A stretch of DNA of 56,793 nt. Source: Lachnospiraceae bacterium (GTDB lineage: Bacteria; Bacillota; Clostridia; Lachnospirales; Lachnospiraceae). The DNA is taken from positions 1-56,793 of the forward strand of contig JAILNN010000203.1 of NCBI GenBank assembly GCA_024691565.1. The letters are read 5' to 3'. The translations under genes were made by a program, and so were the position numbers. Shown piece by piece: positions 17,605-26,315 of the stretch; the first letter of the stretch is position 1; each line of letters begins with the position of its first letter. The notes under the pieces were generated by a model that did not search any database, was not told the DNA's origin, and worked only from the letters and a program-made list of their open reading frames with translations.

Positions 17605-17710
17605 AATATAAATCCTCCTAAAATGTTATCCATAATCTAGTCTTATTCTTAATCCTTATTATAAATCTTTATTATAGTTTTTTATCTTAAATTTTTATTA
17701 TAAATCCTTA

Positions 17711-18400
17711 TCATTTATCCTCAGAATTTTCTGAATCTTCTGATTCCTCTGAAAATGAATTGAAGAAATCTGCACACATCGCTCCTAAAGAACTTCCTGA
17801 ATTATAGGGAGCAAATAAATCTATAACCGGTTTCATAACCTCATCAAATTTCTTCTTGTCCTTAGACAAAATCAAAATTTCTGCAGTGTTCACCGCATCA
17901 GCAAGTGCAGTATGCTGCGCTCCCTGGAAGGTGTAATTAGCTGAACCAACAGCATCCTTAAGCCTAATACGCTTAGAAATCTTTAATAAATCACCAAATT
18001 CCTTCTGAAAATCAATCCAATTTTCAGACATCCTTTTAACATCGCCCTCATGAGAACTCTTAAAAGAGGATTCGGCCTGAAGCTGTCTCAAATCAGATAA
18101 ACTCCAAGAATAATATGTAATATCTCCTTCTCCGATCCACTCAACAAACATTTCCATTGCTTCATCATATTTCGGAGCACCAACCAGCATGTCATCCGTT
18201 ATATGAGTTATCTTAATAATCCTCTTATCCATGGGTCCCAAATCCGGATTAACATAAGTCTGAAACTTATCAATTATTTCAAATTTATCATCCATCTTAA
18301 CGGCACCAATTTCAATCAATTCATGTGACAACGAATGATTCTTGCCATTTGTCTTCTTCTTACACATATTCATTTCTAAATCAAGCATTATATGTGTCAT
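17711..18400 (-). CDS. DEDDh 3'-5' exonuclease (DnaQ/KapD-like)
   Basis: The protein has exonuclease motifs: Exo I MLDLEMN near the start with ELIEIGAVK, Exo II in TYYSWSLSDLRQL, and Exo III around HTALADAVNTAEIL with the catalytic His. This places it in the DnaQ-like superfamily near the ERI-1/KapD group that acts on RNA or DNA ends. At 229 residues it is a stand-alone enzyme with an acidic, Ser/Glu-rich C-terminal tail. GAGG lies 8 bases before the start. It is the last gene of the tsa/rnz run, 24 bases after tsaD, so a role in RNA maturation is possible but unproven. Confidence 0.82.
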   Translation of the reverse strand: MTHIMLDLEMNMCKKKTNGKNHSLSHELIEIGAVKMDDKFEIIDKFQTYVNPDLGPMDKRIIKITHITDDMLVGAPKYDEAMEMFVEWIGEGDITYYSWSLSDLRQLQAESSFKSSHEGDVKRMSENWIDFQKEFGDLLKISKRIRLKDAVGSANYTFQGAQHTALADAVNTAEILILSKDKKKFDEVMKPVIDLFAPYNSGSSLGAMCADFFNSFSEESEDSENSEDK

Positions 18401-18424
18401 CTTTAGTTCCTCATTTCCATCAGT

Positions 18425-19450
18425 TTAAAAAGCTATTGTTCCGATTTTTAAATTCGGAACGGCATTTAAATCGAGTCCTGCAAAACGATTATTAATAAAT
18501 TCATAATAACCTCTTGCAGCAATCATAGCCGCATTGTCCGTACAAAGAATTGGCGAAGGAGTAAGAATTTCAATTCCTTCCTTCTCTCCCATCTCCTTAA
18601 ACAACGCACGTAGTGCTGAATTTGAAGCAACTCCTCCTGCAACAGCAATTCTGGTTTCCTTCAATTCCTTTGCACATTCTATCGTATGTCCAACTAAGAC
18701 GTCAATAACCGCCTGCTGAAAAGATGCCGCAACATCAGCAACGACGATTTCCTCACCCTTCATATTCGCTGCATTTAGGTAATTAAGCACAGCTGATTTA
18801 ACTCCAGAAAAACTAAAGTCATAAACCGAACCGCCTACCTTAGCTCTTGGAAACTCAATTGCATGTGGGTTTCCTTCCTTAGCAACCTTATCTATCTTTG
18901 GTCCTCCCGGATATCCAAGTCCAATCGCACGAGCAACCTTATCAAAGGCTTCTCCCGCTGCATCGTCCTGTGTAAATCCAAGAATTTCATAAGAATCATA
19001 ATCCTGCACACGAACCAAATGTGTATGTCCACCCGAAACCACCAGACATAAAAACGGTGGCTCCAAATCCTTGTGTTCAATGTAGTTCGCCGCAATATGT
19101 CCCTCAATATGATTAACCCCGAGTAATGGCTTATTAGTTCCAAAAGCATATGCCTTAGTTGTACTCACGCCAACAAGAAGTGGTCCAACAAGTCCAGGTC
19201 CGTAGGTTACGGCAATTCCATCGATATCATCGATAGTCATGTCAGCATCCTTAAGAGCCTTTAAAATAACTGAATCGACCTTCTCAATATGCTTTCTCGA
19301 GGCAATCTCTGGAACAACCCCTCCATAAAGGGTATGTATGTCTATTTGAGAATAAATAACATTTGATAAAATCTCTCTTCCGTTCCTGACAACGCTAGCC
19401 GCTGTCTCATCACAGGAACTCTCTATTCCCAAAATATTTATGTCTTTCAT
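18425..19450 (-). CDS. tsaD: tRNA threonylcarbamoyladenosine transferase TsaD
   Basis: TsaD transfers the threonylcarbamoyl group to A37 of ANN-decoding tRNAs, working with TsaB and TsaE. The ASKHA nucleotide motif [14 protein letters not shown] opens the protein, the iron-binding NHIEGH motif is near residue 111, and VSGGHTHLV and [10 protein letters not shown] follow. The length of 341 residues is typical. It starts 8 bases after rnz ends and lies in one run with tsaE and tsaB. Confidence 0.97.
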   Translation of the reverse strand: MKDINILGIESSCDETAASVVRNGREILSNVIYSQIDIHTLYGGVVPEIASRKHIEKVDSVILKALKDADMTIDDIDGIAVTYGPGLVGPLLVGVSTTKAYAFGTNKPLLGVNHIEGHIAANYIEHKDLEPPFLCLVVSGGHTHLVRVQDYDSYEILGFTQDDAAGEAFDKVARAIGLGYPGGPKIDKVAKEGNPHAIEFPRAKVGGSVYDFSFSGVKSAVLNYLNAANMKGEEIVVADVAASFQQAVIDVLVGHTIECAKELKETRIAVAGGVASNSALRALFKEMGEKEGIEILTPSPILCTDNAAMIAARGYYEFINNRFAGLDLNAVPNLKIGTIAF

Positions 19451-19458
19451 AATATTTC

Positions 19459-20370
19459 CTAATCCTCTTCAAACATCAAATCTACTGTTCTTCTATCCTT
19501 AGTGCAAATAGTCTCTGGAAAAATCTTTTTAAGTTCCTTTGAATACTGCTCAGGATGAACTAGTGATGGTGAATAATGTGTGAGCCAAAGTTCCTTAACT
19601 TCAGCGTCTCTTGCGATTTCACAAGCCTCCTGCATCATCATATGTTTCTTCGAATTTGCATCCGCTTGCTTTTCAGGATCACCATACATCCCCTCACAAA
19701 TAAATATATCAGCGCCCTTCGCATTCTCTCTAAGAGAATCTGTAGGCCTTGTATCTGTGCAATAGGTAACCTTAAGGCCCTTTCTAGGCGGTCCTAGCAC
19801 CATATCGGGTGTATATGTAATTCCATCCATCAAAACATTCTCACCCTTTTGCAAAAGATTCCAAGCCTTCATCGGCACCCGATTTTCATCAGCCTTTTCC
19901 TTAATAAACTTTCCTGCCCTTGAAATATCCACTGTATATCCATAGCAGGTTACATTATGATTTACCTTAAAGGCTGTAATTTCATATCCATTAGCTTCAA
20001 AATGCTCCACATCTTTTTCAAACTCATGAAACTCTAATTCATAAGGAAGTCCAGGAGCAATTACCCTCAGGGAATTAACGATCTTCTTTAATCCAGGAGG
20101 TCCATACAACTTAACACTTTCCTTTCTATCGGCATTAGCCATCGAAAGAAGAAGCCCTGGAAGTCCTCCAATATGGTCCCCATGGTAGTGAGTAAAGCAA
20201 ATAGTATCAATATCATGCATACTCCAGCCGCGTCTTCTAATTGTAACCTGAGTTCCCTCTCCACAATCGATAAGGAGCGAACTTCCATTAAATCTGGTCA
20301 TAAGCGAAGTTAAATAACGCCCTGGTAACGGCATCATCCCACTAGTTCCCAGTAAACAAACATCTAGCAT
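19459..20370 (-). CDS. rnz: Ribonuclease Z
   Basis: RNase Z cuts tRNA precursors 3' of the discriminator base, which is needed when CCA is not encoded, as in every tRNA gene of this window. The metallo-beta-lactamase motif [16 protein letters not shown] is intact and LWLTHYSPS carries the later histidine. The 303-residue length and the [10 protein letters not shown] motif match the RNase Z (long exosite) type. It abuts rimI with no gap and precedes tsaD. Confidence 0.94.
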   Translation of the reverse strand: MLDVCLLGTSGMMPLPGRYLTSLMTRFNGSSLLIDCGEGTQVTIRRRGWSMHDIDTICFTHYHGDHIGGLPGLLLSMANADRKESVKLYGPPGLKKIVNSLRVIAPGLPYELEFHEFEKDVEHFEANGYEITAFKVNHNVTCYGYTVDISRAGKFIKEKADENRVPMKAWNLLQKGENVLMDGITYTPDMVLGPPRKGLKVTYCTDTRPTDSLRENAKGADIFICEGMYGDPEKQADANSKKHMMMQEACEIARDAEVKELWLTHYSPSLVHPEQYSKELKKIFPETICTKDRRTVDLMFEED

Positions 20371-20805
20371 TTACAACTCTTTTACCATGATAAAAGCATT
20401 CTCAACAGGCTTATCATAGTAATCCTTTCTAACATCTATCTGAGTAAATCCCATGCCTTCATAAAACTTTAAAGCAACTTCATTACTCTCTCTCACCTCT
20501 AAAAACAGCTTTTCGCACTCATTCTCACAGAGAAGTTCAATTTCCTTTTCAAGTAAAAGCCTTCCAAGTCCTTTCTTTCTCTGTTCGCTCGCTACAGCAA
20601 TTATATCGAGATCAGCACTTTCAAATAATTGCCTGCAAACAACGAAACCACAAATCTCATTGTTTTCCACAGCAACCATACTCGAATAATAACTTAAAGA
20701 GACAGCACTCTCAAAATTATCTTCGCTCCAAGGTGTAGAAAAAATTTTTCTATCAAGTTCAAGCACCTCGGCTATATCTGCCTCTGTCATTTTGCGAATT
20801 TCCAT
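20371..20805 (-). CDS. rimI: Ribosomal protein S18-alanine N-acetyltransferase RimI
   Basis: A GNAT acetyltransferase of 144 residues. The acetyl-CoA motif EQRKKGLGRLLLEKEI (R/QxxGxG/A) is intact, with FLEVRESNEVALKFYEGMGF as motif B. RimI acetylates the N-terminal alanine of S18 in E. coli; its place between tsaB and rnz is the common arrangement in Gram-positive bacteria and supports the name. The native target here is not proven. Confidence 0.9.
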   Translation of the reverse strand: MEIRKMTEADIAEVLELDRKIFSTPWSEDNFESAVSLSYYSSMVAVENNEICGFVVCRQLFESADLDIIAVASEQRKKGLGRLLLEKEIELLCENECEKLFLEVRESNEVALKFYEGMGFTQIDVRKDYYDKPVENAFIMVKEL

Positions 20806-20822
20806 ACTTACACCAAAATCTT

Positions 20823-21536
20823 CTAAAGTCCCTTTTCTCTTTCAGCCTGCGATTTTCTCAAATATAAAATCTTAAATTTATCAATATCAATCGCACGACC
20901 TTGATTATAATACTTTTCGCCAAGTAGCGCCACAGATGCTGCAGACTGCCTGCTTAAATGCGGTGGTGCAAATTCAAAAGGAGCCTTAAATTCATTAATA
21001 ATTGTCTCCCTGAATTCTTCAATTCCATCTCCGGTAAAGCAAATCTTTTTACCTAATCCAGCAAGCTTATCCATCAATTCATAAATATCAATCGCCTCCA
21101 TCGGAAGCACTTCCTTAAGTGACGGATTTTCATAAGCTTCATTTTCAAAAACTGTCTCATAGGTAGCTGTATAAACCTGCGAACGCCTTGCGTTCATTAT
21201 CGGACAAATGAGCCCATCCGAGTAAATCAATCTAAAAGCAAGCGCGTCAAGCGTTGGAACCTCAACTATCTTTGTATCAAAGGCCATTGCAAGTCCCTTT
21301 GCAGTTCCTGCACCGATTCTTAGTCCGGTAAAGGAGCCAGGTCCATTTGCAACTGCAACCAAATCAATCTCTTCCTTCTTGATATCCGCCATCTTAATAG
21401 CATTATCAACCATCGGAAGAAGGGTTCTGCTGTGAGTGTAGGCTGTATCCTGTGTCAGTGCTGATAAAACCTTACCATCTGAAATCACACTAACTGACGC
21501 TGTTGTTCCAGATGAGTCAATTCCAATAATCGTCAT
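20823..21536 (-). CDS. tsaB: tRNA threonylcarbamoyladenosine protein TsaB
   Basis: TsaB is the inactive ASKHA paralogue that dimerises with TsaD and is required for t6A synthesis. IIGIDSSGTTASVS opens it and VANGPGSFTGLRIG is the most conserved motif. The length of 237 residues is normal. It overlaps the end of tsaE by 4 bases, so translation of the two is coupled. Confidence 0.95.
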   Translation of the reverse strand: MTIIGIDSSGTTASVSVISDGKVLSALTQDTAYTHSRTLLPMVDNAIKMADIKKEEIDLVAVANGPGSFTGLRIGAGTAKGLAMAFDTKIVEVPTLDALAFRLIYSDGLICPIMNARRSQVYTATYETVFENEAYENPSLKEVLPMEAIDIYELMDKLAGLGKKICFTGDGIEEFRETIINEFKAPFEFAPPHLSRQSAASVALLGEKYYNQGRAIDIDKFKILYLRKSQAEREKGL

Positions 21537-21970
21537 GATAAATCGCCCTCCACAGAAATCGCTCTATAATCAAAGCCTTTTTCAGGATTCTTCTCAATCG
21601 TAACATGAATCGCATTCTTCGGAATCAATTCTTCAATGTTCTCAGCCCATTCAACAAGACTTACTCCATCTCCAAAGAAGCAATCTTCATATCCAATTTC
21701 ATCCATCTCACTTAAATCCTCAATCCTATAAACATCGAAGTGATTTAAAGTGAGTCTTCCACCCTCATAGGTCTTAAGGATAGTGAAGGTTGGGCTATTG
21801 ATAACCTCTTCAATTCCAAGACCTTTTCCAAATCCTTTTGTAAATACTGTCTTTCCACAACCCAGATTTCCATTAAGTGTAATAACAGTTCCAGGCTTCA
21901 CATTCTTTGCCAAACTAGCAGCAAAATCGAATGTATCCTTCTCAGAAAAACTATCAAATTTTTCCATCAT
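21533..21970 (-). CDS. tsaE: tRNA threonylcarbamoyladenosine protein TsaE (ATPase)
   Basis: TsaE is the small P-loop ATPase that resets the TsaBD complex. Walker A is GNLGCGKTVFTKGFGKGLG, and HFDVYRIEDLSEMDEIGYEDCF and LVEWAENI are family motifs. The length is 145 residues. An ATGATG start follows AAGGAA; the first ATG is used. Confidence 0.95.
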   Translation of the reverse strand: MMEKFDSFSEKDTFDFAASLAKNVKPGTVITLNGNLGCGKTVFTKGFGKGLGIEEVINSPTFTILKTYEGGRLTLNHFDVYRIEDLSEMDEIGYEDCFFGDGVSLVEWAENIEELIPKNAIHVTIEKNPEKGFDYRAISVEGDLS

Positions 21971-22012
21971 AATATTCCTTCAATTCTAATTAAATCTAAT
22001 AGCCTAAATACC

Positions 22013-23287
22013 TTAATCTAAGGTAATCTTTAAGCTACTCTTCTTTTGGTTCTTTCCAGAACCCCTGATAACTGTGAGTTTAACCTCATCACCCGGTTCA
22101 TGAACATCTAAAAATTTCTCAATATCGTTCATGCTACTGATTGTCTCGCCATCAAATTTTGCAATAACATCAGCAACTCTAACTCCGCCATCAAGCGCAG
22201 GTGAACCATTTTCAACAGAGGTAACATAAACTCCCTGTGAGAGCTTTTCCTCCTTCATGATATCAGCTGTAACGCTGGCTCCAACAATGCCAAGATAAGG
22301 CCTATCCTTGCCAGAAATCATGCTATTAATGATTCCTTCCATGTCCTGCATGCTGACACACGCAAGGCCAGAATTTCCGGTAATATCACTGTTATCAGTA
22401 TTAATTATTCCAACAATTTCACCCTTATTATTTACCATAACTCCATTTCCCTTTTCAGAGAAAGGAATATCAGAAATATAGAGTGATAATTCATTGTCAA
22501 CTAAAGATGAGGTGAGACCTTCGCTAACAATGCTACCAGTCAACACCGAATAGAGAACACCATTTGGCCTACCAATGCCAACAACAATTGTTCCCAAATC
22601 AAAAGCTTGGCTCGTTTGGAATTTAGCAACCTTAATATTATCCCTTTCAAAATCAGATAAATCATCCTCATCAACCGAAAGGATTGCCAGGTTCATGCTC
22701 TCATTTTCAGAAATTACCTTAGCATCAACTGCCGAAGAATCCTTAAAGGAAATACTGTACTTAGTACCTTCCTTAGAATCCCAATCCAAAGCCAAAACAT
22801 AGTAGGAATCGTTTAGTTTTTTAATAACAATTCCCGTATTTGAACCATAGGAAATATCGCTTTCAAACCAATCATTTGACTTTCCTGTGGTTACAACATT
22901 AACGATATAATCATTGCACTTCTCACCAATATTATAAAGCTTCTTTTGAATAGTTTCATAGTTCCAAATCGTAGATGAATCCTCATCCGATACCTCAACA
23001 TTCTCAGGTGGAACTGTTGTTGCATCTTCTCTACTATCACTAATCTCAATCTTTGTATCAGCCTGATAATTAGTATCATCTGCAAATGGTGACTTTATTT
23101 TAAGAACGTTATTTACAAAGTAAATTGTTGTTCCTGCAACCGCACCAAAAAAAAGCGCTATAGCAAGGGTTTGAGCAATTCTCGTTATAATCTTAATAAA
23201 AATACTCTTAACATCGGGCTTAATTTGTTCCTTAATAAACTCTTTTTTTGCCACCCTATTTTCTTTCTCAGATTTTTTATCCCCCAT
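22013..23287 (-). CDS. HtrA/DegP-like membrane pseudo-protease with PDZ domain
   Basis: The layout is that of HtrA: cytoplasmic tail (1-33), one membrane span (about 34-62), acidic linker, trypsin-like domain (about 125-320) and PDZ domain (about 325-425, with YLGIVGASV and NGSPALDGGVRVADVI). All three catalytic residues are replaced. The TNNHV His position reads ALDWDS, the SDLAVL Asp reads MNLAIL, and the PGNSGG Ser position falls in EKGNGV. Proteolysis is therefore not expected; a peptide-binding or scaffold role is inferred. ATG 23287 is chosen for its GGAGG; the upstream in-frame ATG has none. It leads the tsa/rnz run, 42 bases before tsaE. Confidence 0.88.
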   Translation of the reverse strand: MGDKKSEKENRVAKKEFIKEQIKPDVKSIFIKIITRIAQTLAIALFFGAVAGTTIYFVNNVLKIKSPFADDTNYQADTKIEISDSREDATTVPPENVEVSDEDSSTIWNYETIQKKLYNIGEKCNDYIVNVVTTGKSNDWFESDISYGSNTGIVIKKLNDSYYVLALDWDSKEGTKYSISFKDSSAVDAKVISENESMNLAILSVDEDDLSDFERDNIKVAKFQTSQAFDLGTIVVGIGRPNGVLYSVLTGSIVSEGLTSSLVDNELSLYISDIPFSEKGNGVMVNNKGEIVGIINTDNSDITGNSGLACVSMQDMEGIINSMISGKDRPYLGIVGASVTADIMKEEKLSQGVYVTSVENGSPALDGGVRVADVIAKFDGETISSMNDIEKFLDVHEPGDEVKLTVIRGSGKNQKKSSLKITLD

Positions 23288-23331
23288 AAAACAATCCTCC
23301 AAAGTTCAGCAAACCATAAAAATACTTATGT

Positions 23332-23340
23332 ATTATATCA
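23332..23340 (-). promoter_or_regulatory. Extended -10 promoter for the pseudo-HtrA/tsa run
   Basis: On the minus strand TGATATAAT combines a consensus -10 with the TG extension, about 45 bases before the start codon. No good -35 is seen. Confidence 0.5.
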
Positions 23341-23552
23341 TTCAAATATGAATAAACTATGAACAAAGAGTCAACATACATATAGGGCAAGATTCGCCTT
23401 CCAAAAGTCATGAATAGACCATAAATAATACAAGTAAATTTATCAAATTATTTAATGTTGACACCTTCAAATATTTATTAGAAAATATTTACATTGGGGG
23501 ATGTTTTCCGTTCAAAAAAGCATTATAATGTTATGAGTTGGGAGAAAAACAT

Positions 23553-26315
23553 ATGGCAAAAACCGTTTATAAAAACAATGTAAAAAATTACGACAAATTA
23601 GTCGAAATGACAAAGGAATTAGTTTCTAAACTCACCCTTGAGGAAAAGCTTGTTTCAATGACAACTGGCTATCCAGATTTTGAGCGTTTAGGAATAAAGG
23701 CCTTTTTCTGTGGTGGCGAAGCTGCGCATGGAGTTCAGGCTAGGCACGACCAGGACTTTGATAAAGGGACACCTATCTACACCACGCTTTTCCCTTGTCC
23801 TATCGGAATGAGTGCAACCTGGGATAAAGAATTAATCTACAAAGCAGGTGAAACCGTAGCAAACGAAGCACGTGCAATCTTTAATCATGATGAAAACAGC
23901 GCACTTTGCATGTGGGCGCCAACTGTTGATTTAGAGAGAGACCCAAGATGGGGACGAAACGAAGAGGGATATGGCGAAGATCCGTATCTCACAGGTCAAA
24001 TGGCAGGTGCTTATATTAACGGTTTAGCAGGAGAAGATGAAAACTACCTGAAATGTGGCGCTACCCTCAAGCATTTCTATGCAAATAACAATGAAGACGG
24101 AAGGATGACCTCATCTTCAAATATCATTGAAAAAGATAAGTGGGAGTATTACCTAGAGGTCTACAGACAGGTTGGAAAGTATTCAAGAGTTGAAGGTACA
24201 ATGGCAGCCTACAACGCTATCAACACTGTACCTTGTATCTTAAATCATGAAATTAAGGATGTTTTAAAAGAAGAATTTGGAATTAGCCATGTCGTTACAG
24301 ACGGCGGTGGAACTCAGCCTATTGTTAATGCCTACCACCGTTTTGATAGACATTCTGAGACAATTAAAGAAGGTCTAAAAGCTGGAATCGACATGTTCAC
24401 AGATAATAAAGATGTTGTCTATGAAGCAGTTAAGGAAGCCTTAGAAAAGAAGATGATTTCTGAAGAAGATATTGATAATGCACTCGTAAATCATATCTTA
24501 ACCACCTTTAAGCTTGGTCTCTTCGATGATTCAAAGCCTTACTCTGACATCGATGATTCAGTTCTTAATTCAGAAAAAGGACGTCTTCTTTCAAGACAAA
24601 TCCAAAAAGAAGCTACCTGTCTCTTAAAGAATGACAATTCCTTCCTTCCACTTAATGAAGCTGACTTTAAAGGGACAGATAAAAAGATCTTTCTATTTGG
24701 ACCAATGGCAGGCTTAAAAATTCTCGACTGGTACAGCGGAATTACTGATCCAATTTTAACAATGAAGACTGCACTTAATAATCGTCTTCCTGAAAATACT
24801 GTCTTCGATAAGAATTCAGATCTTTGCCCAATAGTGAAAATCAAAAATAAAGATGGCAGATACTTTGGAATTAAAGTTGTAAATAATAAACATGTTTTAG
24901 CCTTGGTTCCAAAAGAAGAAGCATCTGAATTTAAAATCATGCTTTGGGATAATAAGAAATTTACATTAGAATTTACTGGAAATAATAAGTTCTTAACAAC
25001 AGCTAAACCAATCGATAAAGACACTACTCTAAACACAGAAATCGAGGACTTCCAGATTTTCTCTGAAGCTGAAATGGCGTTTGGTTGGTTTATTAGAGAA
25101 GCCTTTAACTTCACAGATAAGGATACTAAGATAATTGATTTGCAAGACCTTTGCTCTGATAATTCAATCTTAAACTTCTGGGAAGACTCTAAAATTTCTT
25201 CAATTTGCTGTTGGAATAAGCACCTACTTCAGGTTGCAGAAAATGGAGAAGTAATTGTTTCTGACACACTTTCAGCCTCTGCTGAAATTCCAGAAAATGC
25301 TGCTCCCGAGAAAAAAATTGCTGAAAATGTAAAACACTTAAGAGAAACCTCAGAAGCTCTCGAGCTTACAATTGAAACTGTAAAGGATTCAAAGACACTT
25401 ATTGCTGAAATACTTGAAGAAAATAACTATACTTCAAACGACATCTGTCTTGGTGTATTTGGAACTCACCCAATTATTAATCATAAAGAAGATGTTGATA
25501 GGGAAAATATTATCCTTCCAGTTTTTGAAAGCGCAGTGATTGACACACTTTCAAAAATGGTTGATAATACTCTTCTACTTCTAGAAAGTAATTGCCCTCT
25601 TGGAATTAGCAAGGAATTTAACAATGAAAAGATTCCTGCAATCCTTTGGAGCGCAACAGGTTCTGAAGAACTTGGAAGTGGAATTTTAGATTCAATTTTT
25701 GATAATAAATCTTCCTTCGGAAGACTAAATATGACTTGGTATAAAGATGATTCTGATTTACCTTCAATAATGGATTATTCAATCTCTGACAAGAAGAGAA
25801 CCTATATGTTTTTTGATAAGGCCCCTCTCTTCCCATTCGGCTATGGCCTTGAATATTCAAACTTTGAATACTCTGATTTAAAGGTAAGTCTAGAAGCAAA
25901 TGATATAGACCTCAAGTCACTTGATTCACTCGTAAAATTTGATGATTTTTCATATCCATTTGGAAATCCAAATTCAAAATTTTATCCAGAAAATAATGGT
26001 AAAATTTTAGTGAATCTTAAAGTGAAAAACATAGGAGAATTTATCTCTGATGAAGTCGTAGAGGTCTATGTTAGATACCTTGATGAAGCAAATAACGACA
26101 ACAAAAAATATCCTTTAAAACAATTAAAGGATTTCAGAAGAGTTAAAAATCTAAACCCAGGAGAAGAAAGAGAAATCACTCTTTTAATCCCTCTCGATGA
26201 CATCAGATTTTACTGTGAAGAAGACAAAAAGATGCATGTAAAATCAGGTAAATATGAGATAATGGTTGGTCGCTCCTCTGAAGACATTCAACAAAGGACA
26301 GAACTAATTATATGA
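23553..26315 (+). CDS. GH3 beta-glycosidase (glucosidase/xylosidase type)
   Basis: An exo-acting glycosidase releasing sugars from beta-linked oligosaccharides. Residues 1-330 are the GH3 barrel with GGEAAHGV, PRWGRNEEGYGEDP, LKHFYANNN and the nucleophile Asp250 in HVVTDGGG. The second GH3 domain is interrupted at about residues 420-570 by an extra beta-rich stretch (DGRYFGIKVVNNK onward) resembling a beta-trefoil insert. A fibronectin III-like domain ends the 920-residue protein. There is no signal peptide, so it is cytoplasmic. ATG 23553 follows GGGAGA; TATAAT at 23524-23529 is a likely -10 with a poor -35. Its last 4 bases overlap the histidine kinase gene. Confidence 0.9.
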   Translation: MAKTVYKNNVKNYDKLVEMTKELVSKLTLEEKLVSMTTGYPDFERLGIKAFFCGGEAAHGVQARHDQDFDKGTPIYTTLFPCPIGMSATWDKELIYKAGETVANEARAIFNHDENSALCMWAPTVDLERDPRWGRNEEGYGEDPYLTGQMAGAYINGLAGEDENYLKCGATLKHFYANNNEDGRMTSSSNIIEKDKWEYYLEVYRQVGKYSRVEGTMAAYNAINTVPCILNHEIKDVLKEEFGISHVVTDGGGTQPIVNAYHRFDRHSETIKEGLKAGIDMFTDNKDVVYEAVKEALEKKMISEEDIDNALVNHILTTFKLGLFDDSKPYSDIDDSVLNSEKGRLLSRQIQKEATCLLKNDNSFLPLNEADFKGTDKKIFLFGPMAGLKILDWYSGITDPILTMKTALNNRLPENTVFDKNSDLCPIVKIKNKDGRYFGIKVVNNKHVLALVPKEEASEFKIMLWDNKKFTLEFTGNNKFLTTAKPIDKDTTLNTEIEDFQIFSEAEMAFGWFIREAFNFTDKDTKIIDLQDLCSDNSILNFWEDSKISSICCWNKHLLQVAENGEVIVSDTLSASAEIPENAAPEKKIAENVKHLRETSEALELTIETVKDSKTLIAEILEENNYTSNDICLGVFGTHPIINHKEDVDRENIILPVFESAVIDTLSKMVDNTLLLLESNCPLGISKEFNNEKIPAILWSATGSEELGSGILDSIFDNKSSFGRLNMTWYKDDSDLPSIMDYSISDKKRTYMFFDKAPLFPFGYGLEYSNFEYSDLKVSLEANDIDLKSLDSLVKFDDFSYPFGNPNSKFYPENNGKILVNLKVKNIGEFISDEVVEVYVRYLDEANNDNKKYPLKQLKDFRRVKNLNPGEEREITLLIPLDDIRFYCEEDKKMHVKSGKYEIMVGRSSEDIQQRTELII

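Noticed and set aside
17640..17712. AT-rich imperfect repeats (TTATTATAAATC-like) between fabV and the exonuclease gene
   Set aside because: They are low-complexity sequence with several TATAAT-like hits but no convincing -35, so no promoter or repeat call was made.
22013..23287. HtrA-like gene as an active serine protease
   Set aside because: Alignment by motif shows His, Asp and Ser positions all replaced, so it was called a pseudo-protease.
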